This document shows positions 16,651 through 22,318 of a DNA stretch of 24,544 bases, piece after piece; position 1 is the stretch's first letter, and each line of letters starts with the position of its first letter. Both the position numbers and the translations under genes were made by a program. Below the pieces are notes generated by a model. That model was given only the letters and a program-made list of their open reading frames with translations, was not told the DNA's origin and did not search any database. The DNA comes from WLNJ01 sp037131165 (GTDB lineage: Bacteria; Actinomycetota; Thermoleophilia; Solirubrobacterales; Solirubrobacteraceae). Location: the NCBI GenBank assembly GCA_037131165.1, contig JBAXRO010000027.1:1-24544 (forward strand). Reading direction: 5' to 3'.

Positions 16651-17730
16651 TCAGCGTCGGGTGGGGCGGTCGGTCTTCGGGCCGGTCACCGTGAAGTTCG
16701 CGTACTGGGCGAGGCCGAGGGCGATCGGCGCGTGGAATACGCCCACCCCCGGGTCGCCGGGTTTGCAGCGGCCCGCTGAGCGCCCGGGGTTGCCGATCCA
16801 GACGAACGCGTCGGCCCACAGGTAGCCCGTGTTCGCCGTTGGCTTGGGGCCGAGGCCGCGCTTGGGCGGGTTGCAGCGGACCTCGTTCCCGTCCCGGACT
16901 CGGTTCTTCGGCCTCAGCGGCCCCTGCCCGTTCGCTGCGGTCGAGACGACGAAATGGCGCACCTGCGGGAGCAGGCGGGCGATCCGCTGTCCGTAGGCGA
17001 GCTCGCTCGTCGTCCAGTTGTAATGAGTCGAGTTGAGGAAGAAGCCCTGGCCACGCATGACCCCCGACTTGATCAGGCGGCGGGCCATTTCCCGATACGG
17101 GGCTGCGTCTGCCGAACCGGCGTCGAGGTAGACGACAGTGCGGGGCAGCTCGGTGAGCTTGCGCATCGCGTAGACGAGCTCGCGGTAGCGGGTGACCTGG
17201 CCGCGACTGTTGAGGCAGTGGGCCGTGATCAGCCCGTCGATCTCGAGGAAGATGACGGCGGGCCTTTTGCCGATGCCGGCTGCGAAGCCGTCATACCAGC
17301 GTTGGTAGCGCTCGACCTCGTCCGGGCTGTCGCCGAAGCCGCGGCAATGCGGGTGCTGGAGCCTGTAAGTGGCGAGCAGTGGAACCGTGCCCGGCTGGTC
17401 GTCGAGGATCCGGTCGAGGTAGGCGTCGATCGCCGCGCGGGGGTTCGCAGTCCAGCTGCCGAAGCGCTTGGTCTCCGGTTGGTCGGCGATCAGGCTCATC
17501 AGGTCGTAGCAGCGCTGCGTCGAGCATTGGAGCCTCGCCCGGTTTGCCAAGCCCCACTGCTCGTCGACGCTGAACTTGACTCCCGTCAGCGGGTTGCCGT
17601 TGCCGCCCGTGCCGGGGCCGAGAAGCTCGGCCGGCGGGTTCCAGCCCGCCGCCTGCGCCGGGCCGGCGAACGCCAAGGCCGCCAACGAGGCGATCGAAGC
17701 GATGAGGGCGATCCGACGCATGGACGTCAT
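16651..17730 (-). CDS. Secreted glycoside hydrolase family 6-like protein, divergent
   Basis: A 359-residue exported protein. The signal peptide is MTSMRRIALIASIASLAALA with cleavage near AQAA. The body follows a GH6 (cellobiohydrolase/endoglucanase) plan: AIDAYL, VPLLATYRLQHPHC, VIFLEIDGLITAHC, RTVVYLDAGSADA, FFLNSTHYNWT, ANTGYLWADAFVWIGNPGRSAG. Asp165 in LEIDGL fits the general acid. The usual Arg-Asp-Cys is Pro-His-Cys here (His128), and the usual Glu-Ser-Asp-Gly near the end is Arg-Ser-Ala-Gly (Ala319), so two acidic positions seem lost. It may be a weak, altered or inactive relative. The starts ATG 17730 and ATG 17721 are both plausible; the frame continues upstream only into the neighbouring gene. 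It is last in a three-gene minus-strand group. Confidence 0.8.
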   Translation of the reverse strand: MTSMRRIALIASIASLAALAFAGPAQAAGWNPPAELLGPGTGGNGNPLTGVKFSVDEQWGLANRARLQCSTQRCYDLMSLIADQPETKRFGSWTANPRAAIDAYLDRILDDQPGTVPLLATYRLQHPHCRGFGDSPDEVERYQRWYDGFAAGIGKRPAVIFLEIDGLITAHCLNSRGQVTRYRELVYAMRKLTELPRTVVYLDAGSADAAPYREMARRLIKSGVMRGQGFFLNSTHYNWTTSELAYGQRIARLLPQVRHFVVSTAANGQGPLRPKNRVRDGNEVRCNPPKRGLGPKPTANTGYLWADAFVWIGNPGRSAGRCKPGDPGVGVFHAPIALGLAQYANFTVTGPKTDRPTRR

Positions 17731-17803
17731 CCGAGCGTAACAGCGCCGTCTTCCCGGCCTGCCGACAGGATCAGGCCGCCGACCGTTGGGGCCGCGCCTG
17801 CGG

Positions 17804-18205
17804 TCAGGCGTCGGGGTCGGTCGACCAGAGTCCGTCGATGAAGCGCTGGTCCTCGTCATACAGCCAGCACTCGCGCAGCTTGCTGTCCTCGACCCGGTAG
17901 AGGAGGACCCTGCGCACGCGCCGAGGCGGGTCCCCGAGGTCCTCGATCGCGAGCAGAGCGCCGAGGTTCTCCCCGACGAGCACGTCCTCGACCTCGATCA
18001 GCTTTCGCGATGCCCGATAGGACGCCTGCCCGAGGACCGCGAAGACGGCCTCCTTGCCGGTGTGGGTGCCGGCCAGCGGGCTCTCGCCCATGTAGTGGAG
18101 GACGATGTCGTCGTGGTAGGCGCCAAGGACCCGCTCGAGGTCGGCTGCCAGCCAAGCCTCGGCATAGGAGCGGAGCGTCTCGCCTGTTTCTTCGGGGCCG
18201 GCCAT
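17804..18205 (-). CDS. SnoaL-like/NTF2-fold protein
   Basis: A 133-residue cytoplasmic protein. The N-terminal helix LRSYAEAWLAADLERVLGAYHDDIVLHYMGESPLAG, the GKEAVFAVLG segment, and beta strands ending LLYRVEDSKLRECWLYDED are typical of the SnoaL-like cone-shaped fold. Members are polyketide cyclases, small isomerases, dehydratases or simple ligand binders; no specific activity can be assigned. The start ATG (18205) lies 10 bp after the stop of the upstream membrane-protein gene, so translation is likely coupled; no clear Shine-Dalgarno is present. It sits between the GH6-like gene and the membrane protein. Confidence 0.8.
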   Translation of the reverse strand: MAGPEETGETLRSYAEAWLAADLERVLGAYHDDIVLHYMGESPLAGTHTGKEAVFAVLGQASYRASRKLIEVEDVLVGENLGALLAIEDLGDPPRRVRRVLLYRVEDSKLRECWLYDEDQRFIDGLWSTDPDA

Positions 18206-18215
18206 GGTCAGGAAG

Positions 18216-18662
18216 CTAACGCCTGTTCCCGGCCGCTCGCGTCAGGAGGGCGACGAGCGGGATCGCGAACAGGAGTGCAAACGAGAGGTTGAGGATCGCG
18301 TTTTGCCAGAAGCCGGAGGCGAGCGAGAAGATCGTGTCGGGGACGAACCAGCAGCCGAGCGAGACTGCGTAGATCAGCGCACCCTCGCGGACGTTGCGCT
18401 GCATCGGCCCGCGGAGGACCAGCAGGAGAGCGACTCCCCAGCCGACCATTACCGCGCCCATGACGGCGTGGGCGAGCTCGATGTAGTCGGCGGCTGCCGA
18501 GCCGAAACCCCCGATCCGATCGGCCGACGAGTAGACCATCAGGCTGAACCCCTGCCGCGAAAGGGCAGGCGCAACAACGAGGAACAACCCAAAGGCGACC
18601 ATGAAGATGGTGGCAATGCGAAGCCACGCGAGCCAGAAGGCCTTGGTCCCGTTGCTGGACAT
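18216..18662 (-). CDS. Small membrane protein with four predicted helices
   Basis: A 148-residue protein with about four transmembrane helices (LRIATIFMVAFGLFLVVAPA, the segment around AVMGAVMVGWGVALLLVL, the segment around ALIYAVSLGCWFVPDTIF, and the segment around LNLSFALLFAIPLVALL). I do not recognise a named family. The start ATG 18662 follows a minus-strand TAACAT (18678-18673) that could be a -10 giving a very short leader; GTG 18671 is an alternative. It is the first gene of the minus-strand group with the SnoaL-like and GH6-like genes, and is divergent from a TetR regulator, so it may be under that regulator's control. Confidence 0.7.
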   Translation of the reverse strand: MSSNGTKAFWLAWLRIATIFMVAFGLFLVVAPALSRQGFSLMVYSSADRIGGFGSAAADYIELAHAVMGAVMVGWGVALLLVLRGPMQRNVREGALIYAVSLGCWFVPDTIFSLASGFWQNAILNLSFALLFAIPLVALLTRAAGNRR

Positions 18663-18703
18663 GGCGGTCACGATGTTAGGTACGGGGTCGGCGGTCTTGA
18701 CCG

Positions 18704-18721
18704 GCCGGGCCCGTGCCCGGC
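18704..18721. repeat. GC-rich inverted repeat between membrane-protein and TetR genes
   Basis: GCCGGGC (18704-18710) and GCCCGGC (18715-18721) pair perfectly across a 4-nt loop, and another GCCCGGC half copy follows at 18727-18733. The role is unknown; it may be a leader or promoter-region structure. Confidence 0.35.
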
Positions 18722-18783
18722 GGGGTGCCCGGCCACGCGCTCGCCGATCCGGTAGAGGTCCTCGACGGGGGCGGCTTCCGGAA

Positions 18784-18807
18784 GCGCTATGACTCGTGTC
18801 ATAGCGC
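18784..18807. promoter_or_regulatory. Probable TetR operator, site 1
   Basis: GCGCTATGAC (18784-18793) and GTCATAGCGC (18798-18807) form a perfect 10-bp inverted repeat with a 4-bp spacer. It lies where the -35 of the TetR gene would be, given TACAAT (18822-18827). Binding here should repress the regulator's own gene and possibly the divergent minus-strand group. The same core occurs at 20488-20503. Confidence 0.8.
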
Positions 18808-18821
18808 GGTCCAGGGTCTCC

Positions 18822-18827
18822 TACAAT
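18822..18827 (+). promoter_or_regulatory. -10 element of the TetR gene
   Basis: TACAAT lies 11 nt before the ATG at 18839, implying a leader of only a few bases. The operator ends 14 bp upstream and covers the -35 position. Confidence 0.55.
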
Positions 18828-18838
18828 CCTCACTTCCG

Positions 18839-19384
18839 ATGTCGCGCGCCAACGACTCCCGCCAGCGAATGCTGATCAGCGCCGCCACGCTGATGGCCCA
18901 GCGCGGGGTTGGTGCGACGGGGCTGAGGGAGGTCGCCGAGCACGCGGGCGTCTCGCGCGGCTCGATCTCCCATCACTTCCCCGGGGGCAAGGCCGAGATG
19001 GTCGGCGACGCCGTGCGGCTCGCGGGCTCGGCCGCTGCAGCGACGATCTCCGATTCGAAGGACGTCGCGTCGGCTATCGATTCGATCTGCGACATCTACC
19101 GCGCCGCGCTCGAGCACAGCGACTTCCGGGCCGCGTGCCCGGTCGGCGCACTCGCAGCGGAGGCGCAGGACGATCCGGACTTGACCGCCGCAGCAGCCGG
19201 GGTCTTCGAGGAGTGGCGCGGGCGGCTCGTCGAGCTGATCCAGGCGGAGGGAACAGCCGATCCGGTCGCCGCCGCCGACCTCGCGATCGCGAGCGTCGAA
19301 GGCGCGCTGCTGCTCTGTCGGGTACAACGCTCCGTCGAGCCCCTCGAGCACGTGCGCGACGGCCTGCACCGGGCGCTGGCCTGA
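18839..19384 (+). CDS. TetR-family regulator, LmrA/YxaF-like
   Basis: A 181-residue regulator. The helix-turn-helix covers about residues 28-47 (GLREVAEHAGVSRGSISHHF). The C-terminal pattern DFRAACPVGALAAEA and FEEWRGRLVELIQAEG resembles the LmrA/YxaF subgroup, which responds to small aromatic or drug-like ligands. The ATG at 18839 was chosen from the promoter position; the leader would be very short. A perfect inverted repeat overlaps its promoter, indicating autoregulation, and a second copy of the core lies before the decarboxylase/tautomerase operon transcribed toward it. It therefore likely controls those genes. Confidence 0.9.
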   Translation: MSRANDSRQRMLISAATLMAQRGVGATGLREVAEHAGVSRGSISHHFPGGKAEMVGDAVRLAGSAAAATISDSKDVASAIDSICDIYRAALEHSDFRAACPVGALAAEAQDDPDLTAAAAGVFEEWRGRLVELIQAEGTADPVAAADLAIASVEGALLLCRVQRSVEPLEHVRDGLHRALA

Positions 19385-19416
19385 ATGCGGCGGGTTGGTG
19401 GTGCGAGGGAGGTTGA

Positions 19417-19863
19417 TCAGCCCTCCGTGGCTGCCTGCTCTCGTTGAGCCTTGGCCGCTTCGCGCAGCTGCTCGAACTGGATCACCTGGCCGGCGGCACC
19501 CCAGTTGCCGTCGGGCACCTCGGCGATCAGGACCCAGACCCTGAGCGGGTTCGGGTCGCCTCCGTCGGCCTTGAGCAGCAGGTCGGTGACGTCCTTGACG
19601 AGCCCCGCCTTGCGCCGGTCGCTCATCGCCCCGGCGGGGACGGTCGCGTTGACTCGGTAGATCGGGACCTCGGTCGGCACGCCGGCGCGGTTGACCATGC
19701 CTTCCGGCAGCTCATGGAAGTAGATCCAGCACTGCTCGCGGAAGAAGTCCGTGTCAGGCGCTCCCTCCCAGTGCATGAAGGTCTTGGTCAGGCTCGCGGC
19801 GAGCTCGGTGCGGGTCGCCGGATCGAGCGATCCGGCCGGATAGGTCACATCAAGACATGGCAT
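19417..19863 (-). CDS. Tautomerase-superfamily protein
   Basis: A 148-residue protein beginning Met-Pro-Cys-Leu-Asp-Val. In the tautomerase superfamily the Met is removed and Pro becomes the catalytic N-terminal base. The double-length chain is like the cis-CaaD/malonate semialdehyde decarboxylase branch and not the roughly 62-residue 4-oxalocrotonate tautomerases. Strand motifs such as PIYRVNATVPAG and LRVWVLIAEVPDGNWGAAG fit the second beta-alpha-beta unit. It would isomerise, dehalogenate or hydrate a small unsaturated or keto acid. The start lies 1 nt after the stop of the decarboxylase-like gene, so the two are translationally coupled and presumably act in one pathway. Confidence 0.85.
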   Translation of the reverse strand: MPCLDVTYPAGSLDPATRTELAASLTKTFMHWEGAPDTDFFREQCWIYFHELPEGMVNRAGVPTEVPIYRVNATVPAGAMSDRRKAGLVKDVTDLLLKADGGDPNPLRVWVLIAEVPDGNWGAAGQVIQFEQLREAAKAQREQAATEG

Positions 19864-19864
19864 G

Positions 19865-20455
19865 TCAGTTGTCCTCCGTTGGTTCTTGGATTTGATCGAA
19901 GCGGGCCGCCCACGGCTCGAGCGGCACGCGGGCGACGTTGATGACGTAGCTGATCGCGTGGTACCAGCCGGCGGTCATGCAGAGCTCGATGATCTGTTCG
20001 TCGTCGAAGTGCTCCTTCAGGCGCTCGAACAGGTCGTTGTCGATGTTGCTGTGGCGGTGGAGCGAGTCGGCGAGCTCGAATACGGCGGCTTCCTCGGGGT
20101 TCCAGACCGGGTCTTGCGCAGTTCCGCCGACGGTTGATGCGAGCTGCTCGTCGGTGAAGCCAAGCGGCTTCCCGAAGCCCATCACGTGCACGCCCCATTC
20201 GTACTCAGCACCTGTGAGCGCGCAGGTGCGGTGGATCATCACCTCCCGCAGCAGTGGAGGCACAAGGCCCTTCCCCAGAATCCCGGCTCCGAGCGGCCTC
20301 GCTCGGGATGCGAGGTCGCCATGGCGGCCGAGGGTTCTGAACAGCGCCAACGGATCGATCCCGCTGTTGGGCGGCATCCACTTGGCGAGCATCGCTTCGA
20401 CCTCGGGGTCGTAGGGCGGCTCGAGAGCTGCGATTCGGGCCTGCTGGTCGGGCAT
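19865..20455 (-). CDS. Carboxymuconolactone decarboxylase-family protein
   Basis: A 196-residue all-helical protein of the CMD/AhpD superfamily. The motif VMIHRTCALTGAEYEWGVHV holds Glu71 just before it, Cys78, Glu84 and His90. The AhpD Cys-x-x-Cys pair is absent, so it looks CMD-like and not a peroxidase partner. Possible roles are decarboxylation or ring-product hydrolysis in aromatic catabolism; the substrate is unknown. Start: GAAGGA lies 6-7 nt before the ATG at 20455. First gene of a two-gene operon with the tautomerase. A palindrome matching the TetR operator lies 32 bp upstream, so it is probably induced by the TetR ligand. Confidence 0.88.
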   Translation of the reverse strand: MPDQQARIAALEPPYDPEVEAMLAKWMPPNSGIDPLALFRTLGRHGDLASRARPLGAGILGKGLVPPLLREVMIHRTCALTGAEYEWGVHVMGFGKPLGFTDEQLASTVGGTAQDPVWNPEEAAVFELADSLHRHSNIDNDLFERLKEHFDDEQIIELCMTAGWYHAISYVINVARVPLEPWAARFDQIQEPTEDN

Positions 20456-20486
20456 CGGGGCGTCCTTCGGTGGCGGTGAGCACTTA

Positions 20487-20503
20487 CTATGACCACTGTC
20501 ATA
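20487..20503. promoter_or_regulatory. Probable TetR operator, site 2
   Basis: CTATGAC-CACT-GTCATA carries the same core (TATGAC-N4-GTCATA, identical arms and spacer length) as the palindrome at 18784-18807. It lies 32 bp upstream of the decarboxylase-like gene, where its promoter must be. Confidence 0.75.
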
Positions 20504-20597
20504 CCAAACTCACCGGTCCGTTGCTCTCCCAATCGCCCGGTCAGGGAACCACCGCACCCTCTCGATCACCCCGTCGCCCCGGCTAGATTCCGTATCC

Positions 20598-20864
20598 ATG
20601 AGCACCACACGCGTCCCAGGCGGAGTCGTCCATCGCCTTCCGGCCGACATGCGGAAGGCGCTGGTAGCGAATTCGGTCGCGCTCGACGCGTGGCTCGACA
20701 TCACGCCGCTTGCCCGCAACGAGTTCATCTGCTGGGTCGAGGACGCCAAGAAAGAAGAGACCCGCGCCCGCCGCATCCGCCGCACCCAGGAGGAGTTGGA
20801 GGAGGGGATGCGCCGCCCCTGCTGCTGGCCCGGCTGCAGCCACCGGGAGCGCACCGGGAGCTGA
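20598..20864 (+). CDS. YdeI/OmdA-family small protein
   Basis: An 88-residue protein. RLPADMRKALVANSVALDAW, then LARNEFICWVEDAKKEETRARRI and a C-terminal CCWPGCSH fit the YdeI/OmdA (bacteriocin-protection) family, which ends in a helix with Arg-rich turns. Cys75, Cys76, Cys80 and His82 could bind a metal, which is an inference. Family members have been linked to antimicrobial-peptide resistance, but their biochemical role is not established. The ATG at 20598 follows TAGATT (20584-20589) by 8 nt with no Shine-Dalgarno, so it may be leaderless. Confidence 0.8.
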   Translation: MSTTRVPGGVVHRLPADMRKALVANSVALDAWLDITPLARNEFICWVEDAKKEETRARRIRRTQEELEEGMRRPCCWPGCSHRERTGS

Positions 20865-20969
20865 TCGCCGGTTGCGCGTCGGCCGACCGCCGCGCCGACC
20901 ACCTGGCGCTCGGTGGCCCCGCCAAGAGGCACTGATCGCCGGCGTGCGGCCCGGTCGACTCCGGCCGGG

Positions 20970-21182
20970 TCAGGCTGCGAGGTAGCCGTGCGTGGTCCGA
21001 GCGGGAGGGACTGGCTGGCCCTGTTCGCGCAGGACCTTGAGGTGCGCGGCCATCGCCTCCTGCATGCGGCGCTCGACCTCGTTTCGCGTCCTGCCGACTG
21101 CGATCACGCCGTCCACGTCGGGACTGAAGGCTCCCCAGCCGCCGTCTTCGCCTTGTTCGTAGATGATCAAGTAGTCGTTCAT
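20970..21182 (-). CDS. HicB-like antitoxin-family protein, without a HicA partner
   Basis: A 70-residue protein. YLIIYEQGEDGGWGAFSPDV, DGVIAVGRTRNEVERRMQEA and AAHLKVLREQGQPVPPA follow the HicB partial RNase-H-like fold closely. HicB normally neutralises the HicA mRNA interferase. The 113 bp upstream and 105 bp downstream hold no HicA-sized reading frame with the double-stranded-RNA-binding pattern, so this is a solitary member. No C-terminal DNA-binding domain is visible, and the chain is at the short end for the family. Solitary HicB-like proteins are common and may not be antitoxins. Confidence 0.85.
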   Translation of the reverse strand: MNDYLIIYEQGEDGGWGAFSPDVDGVIAVGRTRNEVERRMQEAMAAHLKVLREQGQPVPPARTTHGYLAA

Positions 21183-21261
21183 CTCAGATCCTCTATCCCG
21201 GTGCCACGTCGGATCGGTGCCAATGTGCCCGGCTGGACTGTATCCGAGTCCTTGTGAGGTC

Positions 21262-21289
21262 TTGACAGCCGGCGGGGCGCCCGTATCTT
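21262..21289 (+). promoter_or_regulatory. Sigma-70-type promoter for a leaderless transcript
   Basis: TTGACA (21262-21267), a 16-bp spacer and TATCTT (21284-21289) are followed by ATG 6 nt later (21296). The predicted start of transcription coincides with the start codon. Confidence 0.7.
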
Positions 21290-21295
21290 GGCTTC

Positions 21296-22258
21296 ATGAG
21301 CGAACGCAGAGAAGAGCATCACTTCAACAGTGGTGACGGGAGTTGCGCGGCTTGGCTGCTGCGCCCGCACCCGGTCAACTCCCAGCCCTGTCCGGTGGTG
21401 GTGATGGCGCACGGCTTCACTGCCACCCGGGAGGACGGGCTGGTGGCGTACGCGGAGCGCTTCGCCGAGCTCGGCATCGCATCGCTTGCCTTCGATTATC
21501 GGGGCTTCGGTGACAGCCAGGGCGGTGAGCGCCAAGTCCTGAACATCAAGCGCGAACTCGAGGATCTGGACGCGGCGATCGCCTTCGCGCGGACCTTGGA
21601 AGGGATCGACCCGGGGCGGGTTGCACTGTGGGGTTCGTCTTTCGGGGGCGGCATGGTGATGGACACTGCCGCGCGGCGCGACGACATCGCCTGCGTGATC
21701 GCACAGGTTCCCTTCGCCGACGGTCTCGCGACCGTAGGGGCGATCCCGATCGGCACTTCGCTGCGACTCACCGCCAAGGGGCTCGCCGACCTGCGCGCCC
21801 ACAGGTCCAGTCGGCCAAGAGTGATGATCCCCGCCACCGGGAACCCCGGCGAGGTCGCGGCGATGACTTCACCCGACGCCGTCCCCGGATTCGAGTCGAT
21901 CGTCCCGGTCGGCTCGAGGCACGTGAACTCGGTCGCCGCCTCCGTCGTGCTCGACACGCTGATGTGGCGACCGGGAGTGAAGGCCGGGAGCATTGCCTGC
22001 CCGCTGCTCGTCCAGGTCGGCACCGAAGACGCCGTCACCCCGCCGAAGCCGGCCGCCAGGGCGGCGGCCCGCGCTCCGAAGGGCGAGCTGCGGCGCTACG
22101 CCTGCGGTCACTTCGATGTGTACAGCGGACAGTGGTTCGAGCAAGTCGCAGCCGACCAGATCGCGTTCCTCGAGCGGAGCCTGATCAGGGGCGAGGCTGG
22201 GGCCGGCGAAGGCCGGGAGGCGAAAGTCCCCGAGGCCGCGAAGGCCTCGGGTTCCTGA
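21296..22258 (+). CDS. Alpha/beta hydrolase (acyl-peptidase/esterase type)
   Basis: A 320-residue cytoplasmic hydrolase. The oxyanion region VVMAHGFTATRED, the strand-helix FDYRGFGDSQG and the nucleophile elbow WGSSFGGG place Ser115 as catalytic; Asp245 (VGTEDAVTPP) and His272 (CGHFDVY) complete the triad. The set resembles the prolyl-oligopeptidase/dienelactone-hydrolase-like esterases; the substrate is unknown. A good promoter ends 6 nt before the ATG and no Shine-Dalgarno is present, so the transcript is probably leaderless. The last 30 nt of coding sequence contain a terminator-like hairpin. No operon partner. Confidence 0.92.
   Translation: MSERREEHHFNSGDGSCAAWLLRPHPVNSQPCPVVVMAHGFTATREDGLVAYAERFAELGIASLAFDYRGFGDSQGGERQVLNIKRELEDLDAAIAFARTLEGIDPGRVALWGSSFGGGMVMDTAARRDDIACVIAQVPFADGLATVGAIPIGTSLRLTAKGLADLRAHRSSRPRVMIPATGNPGEVAAMTSPDAVPGFESIVPVGSRHVNSVAASVVLDTLMWRPGVKAGSIACPLLVQVGTEDAVTPPKPAARAAARAPKGELRRYACGHFDVYSGQWFEQVAADQIAFLERSLIRGEAGAGEGREAKVPEAAKASGS
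22229..22251 (+). terminator. Hairpin inside the 3' end of the hydrolase gene
   Basis: CCCGAGGCC (22229-22237) and GGCCTCGGG (22243-22251) form a perfect 9-bp stem with a GCGAA loop, ending 4 nt before the TGA stop. A second stem, GGTCCGG-tcg-CCGGACC (22271-22287), follows 13 nt after the stop. Together they are plausible terminators for the plus-strand gene. Confidence 0.6.
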
Positions 22259-22303
22259 ATTCCTGGGTCGGGTCCGGTCGCCGGACCGAGGCCTTGGCGG
22301 AGC

Positions 22304-22318
22304 GTCGGCTCAGCCGAC
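22304..22318. terminator. Hairpin with the RTX gene's stop codon as its loop
   Basis: GTCGGC (22304-22309) and GCCGAC (22313-22318) pair perfectly, and the 3-nt loop TCA is the complement of the TGA stop of the minus-strand RTX gene. Possible weak terminator. Confidence 0.35.

Noticed and set aside
20862..20942. Direct repeat TGATCGCCGG occurring twice, considered as a mobile-element footprint
   Set aside because: Ten bases in a GC-rich gap, with no terminal inverted repeats or transposase; probably chance.
21183..21295. Search for a HicA toxin next to the HicB-like gene
   Set aside because: The 113-bp gap is too short, and the bases hold the promoter of the next gene.
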